The notes under the pieces were generated by a model. That model saw only the letters and a program-made list of their open reading frames with translations. It searched no databases and was not told where the DNA came from. The translations under genes and the position numbers were made by a program. From contig WMBV01000028.1 in NCBI GenBank assembly GCA_017745595.1, positions 17,388 to 81,387 of the forward strand: a DNA stretch of 64,000 nucleotides, in the 5' to 3' direction. Origin of the DNA: Bordetella petrii. GTDB taxonomy: Bacteria > Pseudomonadota > Gammaproteobacteria > Burkholderiales > Burkholderiaceae_B. Every line of letters begins with the position of its first letter. Within the stretch, counting starts at the first letter, position 1. Positions 53,211 to 62,241 of this stretch are shown here, one piece after another.

Positions 53211-55286
53211 ATGGGCAGTATTAGCGTTGGTGTGGATGTCGGCGGCACATTCACGGATTTCATCTTGCTGGATAGCGGGGCCGGCACATTCCAGACCACG
53301 AAGGTGCCGACGACGGTGGACGATCGCGCCAACGGTTTCCTGGCGGGGCTGCACGCTCTGGACGTCGCCATCGAAGACATAGACTGGCTGGTGCACGGCA
53401 CGACGGCCGGCACCAATGCCGTGCTGGAGCGCAAGGGCGCGCGCTGCGGGCTGATCACCACGCGGGGCTTTCGCGACGTGCTCGAGCTCGGGCGCCGCAC
53501 GCGTCCCCATGCCTATGGGCTGTCGGGCAGCTTTCAACCCTTGATCGACCGCTGCCATCGGCTGGAAGTGGGCGAGCGCATCGACGCGCGCGGCAACGTC
53601 GTGACGGCCCTGCACGAAGAAGACGTGCGCGAGGCGGTGCGCCAGCTGCTGGCGGACGGCGTCGAATCGGTCGTCGTGCATTTCCTGCATTCGTATGTCA
53701 ACCCCGACCACGAGCGGCGCTGCGCGGAAATCGTGCGCTCGCTCTGGCCGAACAAGAATGTCGTGGCGGGCCACGAGATCATCCGGGAAATGCGCGAATT
53801 CGAGCGCGGCTCCACGGCGGCCATCCACGCCTCCATCCGCCCGATCGTGAGCGAATACATCGACCGGGTAGCGCAACGGCTCGCGAGCGAGGGCTTCAAG
53901 AACCAGTTGCTCGTCATGCAGGCCAACGGCGGCATGATGGCGGCGTCCATCGTCGGACAGCACGCCGTCCAGACCGTCATGTCGGGCCCGGCGGCCGGCG
54001 TGCTGGCGGCGGCGCAGATCGCCAAGGCCTCGGGCTTGCGCAACGTCATTACCGGCGACATGGGCGGCACGAGCTACGACGTGGCGGTGATCGTGGACGG
54101 AGAGCCCGTCATCACGGCCGAGAAAGACCTGGATTACGCGGTGCCGATCCGCATTCCGATGATCGACATCCACAGTATCGGTTCGGGGGGCGGCAGCATC
54201 GCCCATATCGACAAGGCCGGCATGTTGCGCGTCGGCCCGGAAAGCGCCGGCTCTTTCCCGGGCCCCATCGGTTATGGCCGCGGCGGCGACCGCCCGACCA
54301 TCACCGACGCCAACTTCCTGCTCGGCCGCATCAACCCGGACTCGATCACCGGCTCGGACCAGAGCGCCTCGCTGGAAAAAATCGCGGCGGCCATGCAGGC
54401 CCAGCTGGGCAAGGAATTGGGGATGTCGCCCATGGAGGTGGCGTCGGCCATCATTCAAGTGGCCGTGCAAGACTTGGCCGGCGCGATCCGGCTGATCTCC
54501 ATCGACAAGGGCTGCGACCCGCGCGACTTCGCCCTGATGCCTTACGGCGGGGCGGGGCCGCTGCATGTCGTGGCGATCGCGCGCGAACTCGGCATTCCGA
54601 ATATCGTGGTGCCCCGGTTTCCCGGCCTGACCTCGGCGCTGGGCTGCATCATGGCCAATGTGCGCCATGACTTCGTGCAGACCATCAACAAGGTCTTTGC
54701 CGAAATCGATCCGCGCGAAGTCGAGGCCCTGATGCGGGCGCAGGCCGAAGAGGGCCTGGCCCTGCTCGAAAGCGAGCAGGTCGAGGTCGAGCGCGTCGAG
54801 GTGCGCAACGAGGTCGACCTGCTTTACCGCGGGCAGTCGCACGTGATGTCGATCGCGGTGCCCACCGGTACGTTCGACATCGAAGAAGTCAAGGCGCTGT
54901 TCGCGCAGGCCTACCAGGCCCGTTTCGACCTGTCGCTGCCCGAGATGAAGCCCATGCTGGTCAACGTGCGCACCACGGTGGTCGGCGTGCGCGCGCCGAT
55001 CGATTTGTCGATCTTCCGCCCCGCGCAAGGAACCCTCGAGCAGGCCGGCGCGGGCCGGCGCAAGGTCTATTTCGACGGCCGCTGGTTCGATACGCCGATT
55101 TACCGGCGCGAAAGGCTGCCATTGCATGCCGCGTTCGAAGGCCCGGCCATCGTCGAGCAGGCGGACACCACCATCGTCATCGATCCCGGCACGTCGTGCC
55201 GGGTCGATGAATTCGGCAGCATCCTGATCGATGTCGGCATTGCCGTCCCGAACGAACACGCGTCTGAAATGACGCTGGAGGCCTGA
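53211..55286 (+). CDS. hyuA: ATP-dependent hydantoinase/oxoprolinase, subunit A
   Basis: 691 residues, the usual HyuA length. N-terminal domain with SVGVDVGGTFTDFILLD, VHGTTAGTNAVLERKGARCGLITTRGFRDVLELGRR, then the ASKHA-type ATPase core with VMSGPAAGVLAAA and GDMGGTSYDVAVIVDGEP, and MPYGGAGPLHVVAIARELGI. The family couples ATP hydrolysis to opening of cyclic amides (5-oxoproline, hydantoins, caprolactam) or to carboxylation of ketones. With the B subunit directly downstream and aminotransferases after that, lactam or cyclic-imide opening is the better fit. The symbol follows family usage. Confidence 0.92.
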   Translation: MGSISVGVDVGGTFTDFILLDSGAGTFQTTKVPTTVDDRANGFLAGLHALDVAIEDIDWLVHGTTAGTNAVLERKGARCGLITTRGFRDVLELGRRTRPHAYGLSGSFQPLIDRCHRLEVGERIDARGNVVTALHEEDVREAVRQLLADGVESVVVHFLHSYVNPDHERRCAEIVRSLWPNKNVVAGHEIIREMREFERGSTAAIHASIRPIVSEYIDRVAQRLASEGFKNQLLVMQANGGMMAASIVGQHAVQTVMSGPAAGVLAAAQIAKASGLRNVITGDMGGTSYDVAVIVDGEPVITAEKDLDYAVPIRIPMIDIHSIGSGGGSIAHIDKAGMLRVGPESAGSFPGPIGYGRGGDRPTITDANFLLGRINPDSITGSDQSASLEKIAAAMQAQLGKELGMSPMEVASAIIQVAVQDLAGAIRLISIDKGCDPRDFALMPYGGAGPLHVVAIARELGIPNIVVPRFPGLTSALGCIMANVRHDFVQTINKVFAEIDPREVEALMRAQAEEGLALLESEQVEVERVEVRNEVDLLYRGQSHVMSIAVPTGTFDIEEVKALFAQAYQARFDLSLPEMKPMLVNVRTTVVGVRAPIDLSIFRPAQGTLEQAGAGRRKVYFDGRWFDTPIYRRERLPLHAAFEGPAIVEQADTTIVIDPGTSCRVDEFGSILIDVGIAVPNEHASEMTLEA

Positions 55287-55288
55287 GC

Positions 55289-56953
55289 ATGAGCACCCGG
55301 AACGTAGCACTTGATCCCGTGACGCTCACGGTCATTGAAAAGGGCTTGCAGCAAGTCTGCAACGAGATGGACCTGGTCCACGAAAAGACCTCGTTTTCCC
55401 CCGTCATCTCGGAATCTTTCGATCGCTCCAACGGCATCTACGGGTTGAACAACGGCCGCCTCATCGCGCAGGGCGCGCTGGGCCTGCCGATCTTCGTCGG
55501 CGTAATGCAGGAGACCACGCGCTGCGTCTGCGAAGCGCGCGACGACCTCAACGACGGCGACATCATCCTGGTCAACGACCCGTATCTGGGCGGCACCCAC
55601 CTGATGGACGTGAAGATGGTGCGGCCGTTCTTCTACAAGGGCAAGAACTGGTGTCACCTGGCCAACACCGGCCACTGGCCCGATACCGGCGGCATGGTGC
55701 CGGGCGGCTTCAGCAGCACCGCCACCGAGATTCACCAAGAGGGGTTGCGCATTCCGCCCATCAAGCTCGTGGATCGCGGCGTCATGAATCCCGAGATCGT
55801 GCAACTGGTGCTGGCGAATATCCGGGTGGCGGACGAGCGCATCGGCGACATCAAGGCGCAGATCGCCGCGCTCAATGCCGGCGCGCGCCGCCTGACCGCC
55901 TTGCTGGATCGCTATGGGGTGGAACTCGTCGACGCCGCCATTGCCGAGCTGGAGGTCCGTTCCGAACGAATCATGCGGGCGCATATCGACAGTATTCCCG
56001 ACGGCACGTACAGCGCGTCGGCCTATCTCGACAGCGACGGCATCGTCAACGAACCGCTCGAGATCGCCGTCGACATCACCGTCAAGGGCACCGACATCGC
56101 GTTCGACTTGTCGCGCTCCAGCGCCCCGTGCGCCGGGCCGCTCAATTCGGTGTGGGCCACCACCTTGTCTTCGGTGTTCCTGGCCATGAAGCACGTGTTC
56201 CCCGATGTGCCGCTCAACGCCGGGTGTTTCCGGCCGCTGCACGTGGCCGAGCCGCGCGGGACTTTCTTGTACGCCGAATATCCCAAGCCGGTGGCGGGCT
56301 GCGCGGCCGAAGTCTCCCAGCGCATCATGGAAGCGGTGTTCCTGGCCTTCGCCCGGGCCATTCCGGGAAAAATATTCGCGGCGCCCGCGGGCACCAGCGG
56401 CAACCTGGGCCTGGGCGGGTTCGACCCCGAGGAAAACCGGGCGTACATCATGTACTACTTCTCGGGCGGCGGGTACGGCGGCTGGTGGGACGGCGACGGC
56501 GTCACCAATGGCTGCTCTACCATCGGTATTTCGAAAAGCCAGCCGGTCGAGGTGCTGGAGCAACGCTACCCGCTTATTTTCGATCACTATGCGTTGCGCG
56601 AAGACTCCGGCGGCGCGGGCCGGTTCCGCGGCGGTTTTGGCGTGAACTACAAGGTCCGGCTGTTGCGCGGCAGCGGCAAGGCCTCTTTCCTGATGGAGCA
56701 CGGCCGCACCGGCCCGCCCGGCATTCTGGGCGGCGCGGCGGGAGCCCCCAACACCATCCAGGTCAGCCAGGGCGGCACGCTGACGACGCCCGAACACTTG
56801 TCCAAGGGCGAGGGGTTCGAGCTGCAGGCCGGCGACTGGATCGAAATAGGCACTCCCGGTGGCGGCGGCTATGGCCCGCCCGCGGAACGGTCTGCCGAAC
56901 TCATTGCGCAGGATGCGCGTAATCAGTATTTCACCGGGAAGCAGACGTCATGA
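55289..56953 (+). CDS. hyuB: ATP-dependent hydantoinase/oxoprolinase, subunit B
   Basis: 554 residues, standard HyuB length. Family marks: DPVTLTVIEKGLQQVCNEMDLVHEKTSFSPVISESFDRSNGIY, NDPYLGGTHLMDVKMVRPFF, NTGHWPDTGGMVPGGFSSTATEIHQEGLRIPPIKL, DEERIGDIKAQIAALNAG-like sequence, and the C-terminal DSGGAGRFRGGFGVNYKV and TPGGGGYGPP. It starts two bases after hyuA stops, and its own stop overlaps the aminotransferase start (ATGA), so A, B and the transferase are translationally coupled. Confidence 0.94.
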   Translation: MSTRNVALDPVTLTVIEKGLQQVCNEMDLVHEKTSFSPVISESFDRSNGIYGLNNGRLIAQGALGLPIFVGVMQETTRCVCEARDDLNDGDIILVNDPYLGGTHLMDVKMVRPFFYKGKNWCHLANTGHWPDTGGMVPGGFSSTATEIHQEGLRIPPIKLVDRGVMNPEIVQLVLANIRVADERIGDIKAQIAALNAGARRLTALLDRYGVELVDAAIAELEVRSERIMRAHIDSIPDGTYSASAYLDSDGIVNEPLEIAVDITVKGTDIAFDLSRSSAPCAGPLNSVWATTLSSVFLAMKHVFPDVPLNAGCFRPLHVAEPRGTFLYAEYPKPVAGCAAEVSQRIMEAVFLAFARAIPGKIFAAPAGTSGNLGLGGFDPEENRAYIMYYFSGGGYGGWWDGDGVTNGCSTIGISKSQPVEVLEQRYPLIFDHYALREDSGGAGRFRGGFGVNYKVRLLRGSGKASFLMEHGRTGPPGILGGAAGAPNTIQVSQGGTLTTPEHLSKGEGFELQAGDWIEIGTPGGGGYGPPAERSAELIAQDARNQYFTGKQTS

Positions 56954-58278
56954 CGCGCATCCTGCATCGCCAGCTCGCCAAGCCCATGCCCACCGTCGTC
57001 GCGGGGCAGGGCGTATGGCTGGAAGACAGTGCCGGCAAACGCTATCTGGACGCGGTGTCGGGCGGGGCGGCGGTTTCGTGCCTGGGGCACGGCCATCCGC
57101 GCATTGCCGCGGCCATTGCCGAGCAGTTGTCGCGCGTCGCTTATGCGCACGGCAGCTTCTTCACGTCGGACCCCGCCGAGAAGCTGGCTGCCCTGTTGCT
57201 GGACGGCGCGCCACCGGGGCTGTCGCGGGTGGTTTTCTCGTCGGGTGGGTCCGAGAGCACCGAGTGCGCGCTGAAACTGGTGCGCCAGACCTGGGTAGAG
57301 CGCGGCCAGCCCCGGAAAAACCGCGTCATCGCGCGCAAGCAGAGCTATCACGGCGCCACCACCGGCGCGCTCTCGGTCAGCGGCAACCTGCCCCGGCGCA
57401 CGGTTTATGCGCCGATGCTGTTCGACGTGCACTTCATCGAGCCCTGTTATGCCTATCGGCTGCAACGCGCGGGCGAAACCGAGGCCGAATACGGTCGGCG
57501 CGCGGCCGACGAGCTCGAGAAGGCGATCCTGGAGCTGGGCGCCGACAATGTGGCCGCGTTCATCGCCGAACCGGTCGTGGGCGCCACGCTGGGCTGCGTG
57601 CCCGCAGCCCAGGGCTACCTCAAGCGCATCCGCGAGATCTGCGACCAGTATGATGTCTTGCTCGTCCTGGACGAAATCATGTGCGGCACCGGCCGCACCG
57701 GAACCTTCTACGCGTGCGCCGAAGACGGGGTGTGCCCCGACATCCTGACCGTCGCCAAGGGCCTGGGCGGCGGCTACCAGCCCATCGGCGCCACTCTGGT
57801 CGGCGAACGCATCGTCGGCACGCTGGAGCAGGGCAGCGCGCAGTTGCGGCACGGCTTCACCTACATGGGCCATCCCGTCGCCTGCGCGGCCGCCCTGGCC
57901 GTGCAGCAGACCGTGCTCGAAGAGAATTTGCTGGACAATGTGCGGGCGCGCGGCCTGCAATTGAAAAACCGTCTTGCCGATACGCTGGCCGGCCATCCGA
58001 ACGTGGGCGATATCCGGGGCCGCGGCCTGTTCGTCGGTGTCGAGCTCGTGGCCGACCGGGCCGACAAGCAGCCATTCGACCCCGCGCACGCGGTGCATGC
58101 CCGGGTGAAGGCGGCCGCGCTCGAGGCCGGGCTGATGGTGTATCCCGGCGGCGGAACGATCGACGGCCAGTACGGCGATCACGTGGTGTTTGCCCCGGCC
58201 TATACGGTGGCCGGCGGCGAGATCGACGAAATCGTGGACAGGTTTGCCTTATCGCTGGATACGGCGCTGCGTTTTTGA
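56950..58278 (+). CDS. Class III aminotransferase (omega-amino acid type)
   Basis: 442 residues, fold-type I PLP enzyme. SGGAAVSCLGHGHPRIAAAIAEQL, FSSGGSESTECALKLVRQ, KQSYHGATTGALSVSGN, LVLDEIMCGTGRTGTFYA and the PLP lysine Lys270 in ILTVAKGLGGGYQPIGA match omega-amino acid:pyruvate / class III aminotransferases. It would remove the terminal amino group of the amino acid released by the HyuAB lactamase, giving a semialdehyde. No semialdehyde dehydrogenase is in the window. Overlaps hyuB by ATGA. Confidence 0.93.
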   Translation: MTRILHRQLAKPMPTVVAGQGVWLEDSAGKRYLDAVSGGAAVSCLGHGHPRIAAAIAEQLSRVAYAHGSFFTSDPAEKLAALLLDGAPPGLSRVVFSSGGSESTECALKLVRQTWVERGQPRKNRVIARKQSYHGATTGALSVSGNLPRRTVYAPMLFDVHFIEPCYAYRLQRAGETEAEYGRRAADELEKAILELGADNVAAFIAEPVVGATLGCVPAAQGYLKRIREICDQYDVLLVLDEIMCGTGRTGTFYACAEDGVCPDILTVAKGLGGGYQPIGATLVGERIVGTLEQGSAQLRHGFTYMGHPVACAAALAVQQTVLEENLLDNVRARGLQLKNRLADTLAGHPNVGDIRGRGLFVGVELVADRADKQPFDPAHAVHARVKAAALEAGLMVYPGGGTIDGQYGDHVVFAPAYTVAGGEIDEIVDRFALSLDTALRF

Positions 58279-58290
58279 ACGAGGGGAATC

Positions 58291-59610
58291 ATGATGAATT
58301 CTGCATATGCGGCGCGGGTCGATGCCCTGAGGGCCAGCTACCGCGCGGCCAATCCGCTCAGCTACGAGGCCTACCGGCGAGCCGGGCAGTGGATGCCGGG
58401 CGGAAACACGCGCACGGTCTTGCACGTGGATCCGTTTCCGGTGGTCATCACCCGGGGCGAGGGCGCCCGGGTGCACGATCTCGACGGCCACGCGTACCTG
58501 GATTGCGTCGGCGAGTTTTCGGCCGGCCTGTACGGACACCAGCAGTCGGCCATCCACGCGGCCATCGAAGAGGCCTTGCGCGGGGGCCTGACGTTGGGGG
58601 CGCCCAATCGCTGGGAGGCCGAACTGGCGGCCGCGGTGTGCCAGCGCTTTCCCGCGCTGGAACTGGTCCGCTTCTGCAATTCGGGCACCGAGGCCAACGT
58701 GTTCGCGCTGTCGACCGCGCGCGCGCATACCGGGCGCTCGCGCGTCGTCGTGTTCGACGGCGCCTACCATGGCGGGGTGCTGACCTTTGCCAGCGGGCCG
58801 GGCGCCCTGAACATTCCGCTGGATACGATCATCCTGCCGTACAACGACGCGGCGGCGGCGCGCGCGTTGTTCGCCACCGAGGGCCATACCATCGCCGCCG
58901 TGCTCGTCGAGCCGATCCTGGGCGCGGGGGGCAATATTCCGGGCACGGCCGAGTTCCTGGCAAGCCTGCGCGAAGTGTGTACCCAGTCGGGCGCCCTGCT
59001 GATATTCGACGAGGTCAAGACCTCGCGGTGCGGGCCGCAGGGCGTGCAGCAACTGGTGGGCGTGACGCCCGACCTGTGCACGCTGGGCAAATATGTGGGC
59101 GGCGGCCTGCCATTCGGCGCGTTCGGCGGCAAGAAGTCCATTATGGAGCGCTTCGATCCGCGCCATCCCCAGGGTTTGAAGCACGCGGGCACGTTCAATA
59201 ACAACGTCATCTCCATGGCCGCCGGGCTGGCCGGCCTGACGCAGGTCTATACGCAGGCGCGCGCAAGCCAGTTCCACGAGCAGACCGAAGCGTTCAAGGC
59301 GCGGCTGCAGCAATCGATCGATGCCGCCGGCCTGCCGATCCAGCTGACGGGCCACGGGTCCATGTTCAGCTTCCACTACGGCAAGACGGCGCCCCAGAAG
59401 GCCGCCGATGTCGGCGCCGCGACATTGGCGTTGCGGCTCGTTCTGTACTTGCGTTGCGCCGAACTGGGCGTCCGTCTTGCCGGCAGGGGCGACGTGTATC
59501 TGAACCTGGCCATGTCCCAGGATGATCTCGACACCCTGCACGGGGTCTTGTTGACGGCGCTGGGCGATGCCGTGGCCGCCGGCCCGGATACGCCCAAGGC
59601 CGGCGCGTAA
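58291..59610 (+). CDS. Class III aminotransferase (glutamate-1-semialdehyde aminomutase-like)
   Basis: 439 residues. MPGGNTRTVLHVDPFPVVITRGEGARVHDLDGHAYLDCVGEFSAGLYGH and FCNSGTEANVFALSTARAHTGRSRVVVFDGAYHGG resemble glutamate-1-semialdehyde 2,1-aminomutase relatives more than the preceding enzyme. PLP lysine Lys267 lies in CTLGKYVGGGLPFGAFGGKK. Relatives of this subgroup include amino-transferases and racemases acting on beta- or alpha-amino acids outside haem synthesis. Having two unlike class III enzymes in one operon suggests either two amino groups to remove or an isomerisation plus a transamination. Last gene of the operon. Confidence 0.9.
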   Translation: MMNSAYAARVDALRASYRAANPLSYEAYRRAGQWMPGGNTRTVLHVDPFPVVITRGEGARVHDLDGHAYLDCVGEFSAGLYGHQQSAIHAAIEEALRGGLTLGAPNRWEAELAAAVCQRFPALELVRFCNSGTEANVFALSTARAHTGRSRVVVFDGAYHGGVLTFASGPGALNIPLDTIILPYNDAAAARALFATEGHTIAAVLVEPILGAGGNIPGTAEFLASLREVCTQSGALLIFDEVKTSRCGPQGVQQLVGVTPDLCTLGKYVGGGLPFGAFGGKKSIMERFDPRHPQGLKHAGTFNNNVISMAAGLAGLTQVYTQARASQFHEQTEAFKARLQQSIDAAGLPIQLTGHGSMFSFHYGKTAPQKAADVGAATLALRLVLYLRCAELGVRLAGRGDVYLNLAMSQDDLDTLHGVLLTALGDAVAAGPDTPKAGA

Positions 59611-59679
59611 GCACCGCACCGGTGGGCGGCCGGCGGCCGCCGGCCGTGCCGCCGGCTGGACGCTTGCCGGCGGCGAAGG

Positions 59680-62115
59680 TCAGGCGCCGCCGGGCTCGCC
59701 GGGCGGCTGGGGCTCGTGGGCTTCTGTGCCGGCCTTGCCGGCCTCGGTCCGCGCCGGCGGGCGCGCCAGCACCAGCGTCGATGGCGACGCCAGGGGCAGG
59801 GCAGCCGCCGCCATGCGCTGCAAGATGTCGTACAGCAGGGCGCTGCGCACGCCGTAGGCATTGCGCGGCGAACCGACATAGCCCCGCGCGTTGAACATCA
59901 GGTGGCCGTTCTCGACGCCTTCCAGGAACACGTCGGGCGCCGGGCTTTCCACAATGCCGTCGTGAGCGACAAACGCTTCCAGCATCAACGCGCGCACGCG
60001 CTGCACATCGGCATCCAGCGGCATGGGCAGCTTCACCTGCACCAGGCCCAGCGGATCGGCATGCGTGACGTTGCGCACGGTCTTGGTCACGAATTCCGAG
60101 TTCGGCACGATGACGGTCGAGCGGTCCGCCATCTGGATTTCAGTGGCGCGCACGTTGATGCGCAGGATGTCGCCCTCGACGCCGCCCAGCGACACCCAGT
60201 CGCCCACCTTGACCGGCCGCTCGGCCAATAGAATCAGGCCGGACACGAAGTTCTGCACGACCGCCTGCAGGCCGAAGCCGATGCCCACCGACAACGCGCT
60301 GGCGATCCAGGCCACCCGTTCCAGGCCGATGCCCAGTGCCGACAGCGCCAGTGCCACGGCAATCACGACACCGGTGTATCCGAACAGCGTGGCGGCCGAC
60401 AGCTGCATGCCGGGGTCGAGTTCGGTAGTGGGCAGGTAGCGGTTGGCCAGCCAGCGCTTGAGCAGCCGCACGCCCAGCAGGCACAGGCCCAGCACCAGCA
60501 GGGCCTGCATCAGCGCGCCGGGACGCAGGTGCACTTCGCCGATCTGCAGCCCGCTGTGCAACTGGTTGGCGCGGTGCAGCAGGTCGTTCGGGCCTTCGCC
60601 GAAGGGCGCCAGCAGCAGCGTGGCGGCGAGCAGGGCCACCGCCAGCCGGCCTATCCCGGACAGCAGCACCGCGGCCTGGCCGCGTATGCGGCTGCGCGTA
60701 TCGTCTTCGTCGCGCGCCGACGGGGCCAGCAGAGTGCTGAAGCCGTCTTCGATCAGCAGCGACAGCAAGTATGCGGTACACAGAATGGCCAGCGTCCACA
60801 GCACTTGCTTGACGACGAAGCTGCCGAATGCAATGTAGCCCGCCAGCAGGCTGATGACGCTGGCCGCCAGTACCGCCCAGGTCGTCGCCACCAGGATCGA
60901 CACCCAGAATGGACGCGGCGGCACGCGGCCGTCTTCGGCCGCCTGGCGTACCTGCTGCTGCAGGCGGGTACAGCGGCGCAGCCCCCAGGCCAGCACCGCG
61001 GCCAATATCAGCGCGGCCAGCGAGGTGACGGAAATCGTGGTGGTCAGGCTGGCATTGACCAGCCCCGGCAACTCGTCGCCCAGCCAGATCGCCACCACCA
61101 GCACGCCCAAAATCACAGGCAGATGGCGCAATCCTTGCGCCACCTCGTCGTGGATGGTGGGCAGGCGCCAGCTGGGCCGGTCGGGCGAAAGCAGCGCGTG
61201 GCCCAGCCCGGCCACGTAGCCCCCGAAACAGACGACGGCCACCAGGGTGCCCAGCAGGCCGCCGGTTTCGTCCGACAGGTCGGCGTCCCAGGTCAGGCCG
61301 ATGTGCAGCAGCTCGGCGATCAAGCCCGGCGTGGCCACCGCCAGCACCACGATGCTGACCGCCAGGAACGAGCGGCGCAAACGGCCGGGCGGCACGCGCG
61401 TGGCGGTCAGCCGCACCAGCAAGCGGCTGCAGGCGGTCCGCAGCACCAGCACCGCGGCGATGGCCAGGGCCAGCACTATCCAGACGACCGCCGGGGTGGC
61501 GGCGGCGGCCTCTTTCAGTTCGTCGAACAGGCCGTTCAGGCGCCGCGTGTCGCGCGGCAGGTCGCCCCGCAACTCCGACCAGAACGGCGTGCCCAGCACC
61601 GAGTCGCGGCGTTCGCCCAGGCGCGCCTGGAACTGGTTGCGCCGCAAAGTGGATATTTGCTCGGCCGTTTGCGCCGCTTCTACCGACAACAGGCGCGCCA
61701 GCTTGGTCTGCGAATCCAGTGCCCGGTTGTCTTTCTGCAGTTGCGCGCGCTGCGCCGCCACGTCGGGGGCTTCGCGCGTGCCGGCGGGCGGCTCGCCCAA
61801 TTCGCTCAGCCGTGCCGTGACGCTGGCCAGTTGCGGCGCCAGCGCCTCGGCCAGCGCGTCGGCCCGCGACTGGATGTCGAGCACGTCGGCGCGCCAACTG
61901 ACCAATTGCGCGTCTTCGCCGCCGTCTTTCAGGCGTTCGCGGATGTCGTCGATTTGCTTGCGCGCATCGGACAGCGCCGATTCGGCCTGGGCGGCATCGG
62001 GCGGACGCTCGGGCTGCGAGGCGGCCAGAGCGGTGGCGACTATCAGCAGGTACAGCAACAGGCCCGCCAGCAGGCTAGGCCAGGAAGCGCGTGGAACGCG
62101 CTGGAGCAGCATCAT
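59680..62115 (-). CDS. Large MscS-family mechanosensitive channel (DUF3772 N-terminus)
   Basis: 811 residues from the ATG at 62115. Signal peptide (LLAGLLLYLLIVATALAAS), a periplasmic coiled-coil region (about 35-170: SALSDARKQIDDIRERLK, DVAAQRAQLQKDNRALDSQTKLARLL) of the DUF3772 type, about ten membrane helices, then the MscS core: the pore helix region GIGFGLQAVVQNFVSGLILLAERPVKVGDWV, the beta domain GDILRINVRATEIQMADRSTVIVPNSEFVTKTVRN, and a cytoplasmic vestibule. It releases solutes on hypo-osmotic shock. Size and layout resemble MscK-like channels of beta-proteobacteria. A perfect 20-bp GC palindrome at 59627-59646 lies between the convergent stop codons. Confidence 0.93.
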   Translation of the reverse strand: MMLLQRVPRASWPSLLAGLLLYLLIVATALAASQPERPPDAAQAESALSDARKQIDDIRERLKDGGEDAQLVSWRADVLDIQSRADALAEALAPQLASVTARLSELGEPPAGTREAPDVAAQRAQLQKDNRALDSQTKLARLLSVEAAQTAEQISTLRRNQFQARLGERRDSVLGTPFWSELRGDLPRDTRRLNGLFDELKEAAAATPAVVWIVLALAIAAVLVLRTACSRLLVRLTATRVPPGRLRRSFLAVSIVVLAVATPGLIAELLHIGLTWDADLSDETGGLLGTLVAVVCFGGYVAGLGHALLSPDRPSWRLPTIHDEVAQGLRHLPVILGVLVVAIWLGDELPGLVNASLTTTISVTSLAALILAAVLAWGLRRCTRLQQQVRQAAEDGRVPPRPFWVSILVATTWAVLAASVISLLAGYIAFGSFVVKQVLWTLAILCTAYLLSLLIEDGFSTLLAPSARDEDDTRSRIRGQAAVLLSGIGRLAVALLAATLLLAPFGEGPNDLLHRANQLHSGLQIGEVHLRPGALMQALLVLGLCLLGVRLLKRWLANRYLPTTELDPGMQLSAATLFGYTGVVIAVALALSALGIGLERVAWIASALSVGIGFGLQAVVQNFVSGLILLAERPVKVGDWVSLGGVEGDILRINVRATEIQMADRSTVIVPNSEFVTKTVRNVTHADPLGLVQVKLPMPLDADVQRVRALMLEAFVAHDGIVESPAPDVFLEGVENGHLMFNARGYVGSPRNAYGVRSALLYDILQRMAAAALPLASPSTLVLARPPARTEAGKAGTEAHEPQPPGEPGGA

Positions 62116-62241
62116 GATAGGAGAACCTCGCGCTCCTCTTTCCGACCGGCCAGCATAGCAAGCCCGCCGGCGGGCGTATGCAACAAAACCTGTGCGCATG
62201 GCGGGACGGGACATACGCAATTACGGGCTCAACGTTTGGAT

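Noticed and set aside
52251..55310. A 1019-codon minus-strand frame running from iclR through hyuA
   Set aside because: Only its last 259 codons are the real IclR gene, starting at 53030. The rest crosses the intergenic operators and lies antisense to hyuA.
59627..59646. A 20-bp perfect GC palindrome between the last aminotransferase and the MscS gene, considered as an operator
   Set aside because: It consists only of CGG/CCG units between two convergent stop codons. It more likely helps end transcription, and such runs arise readily at this base composition.
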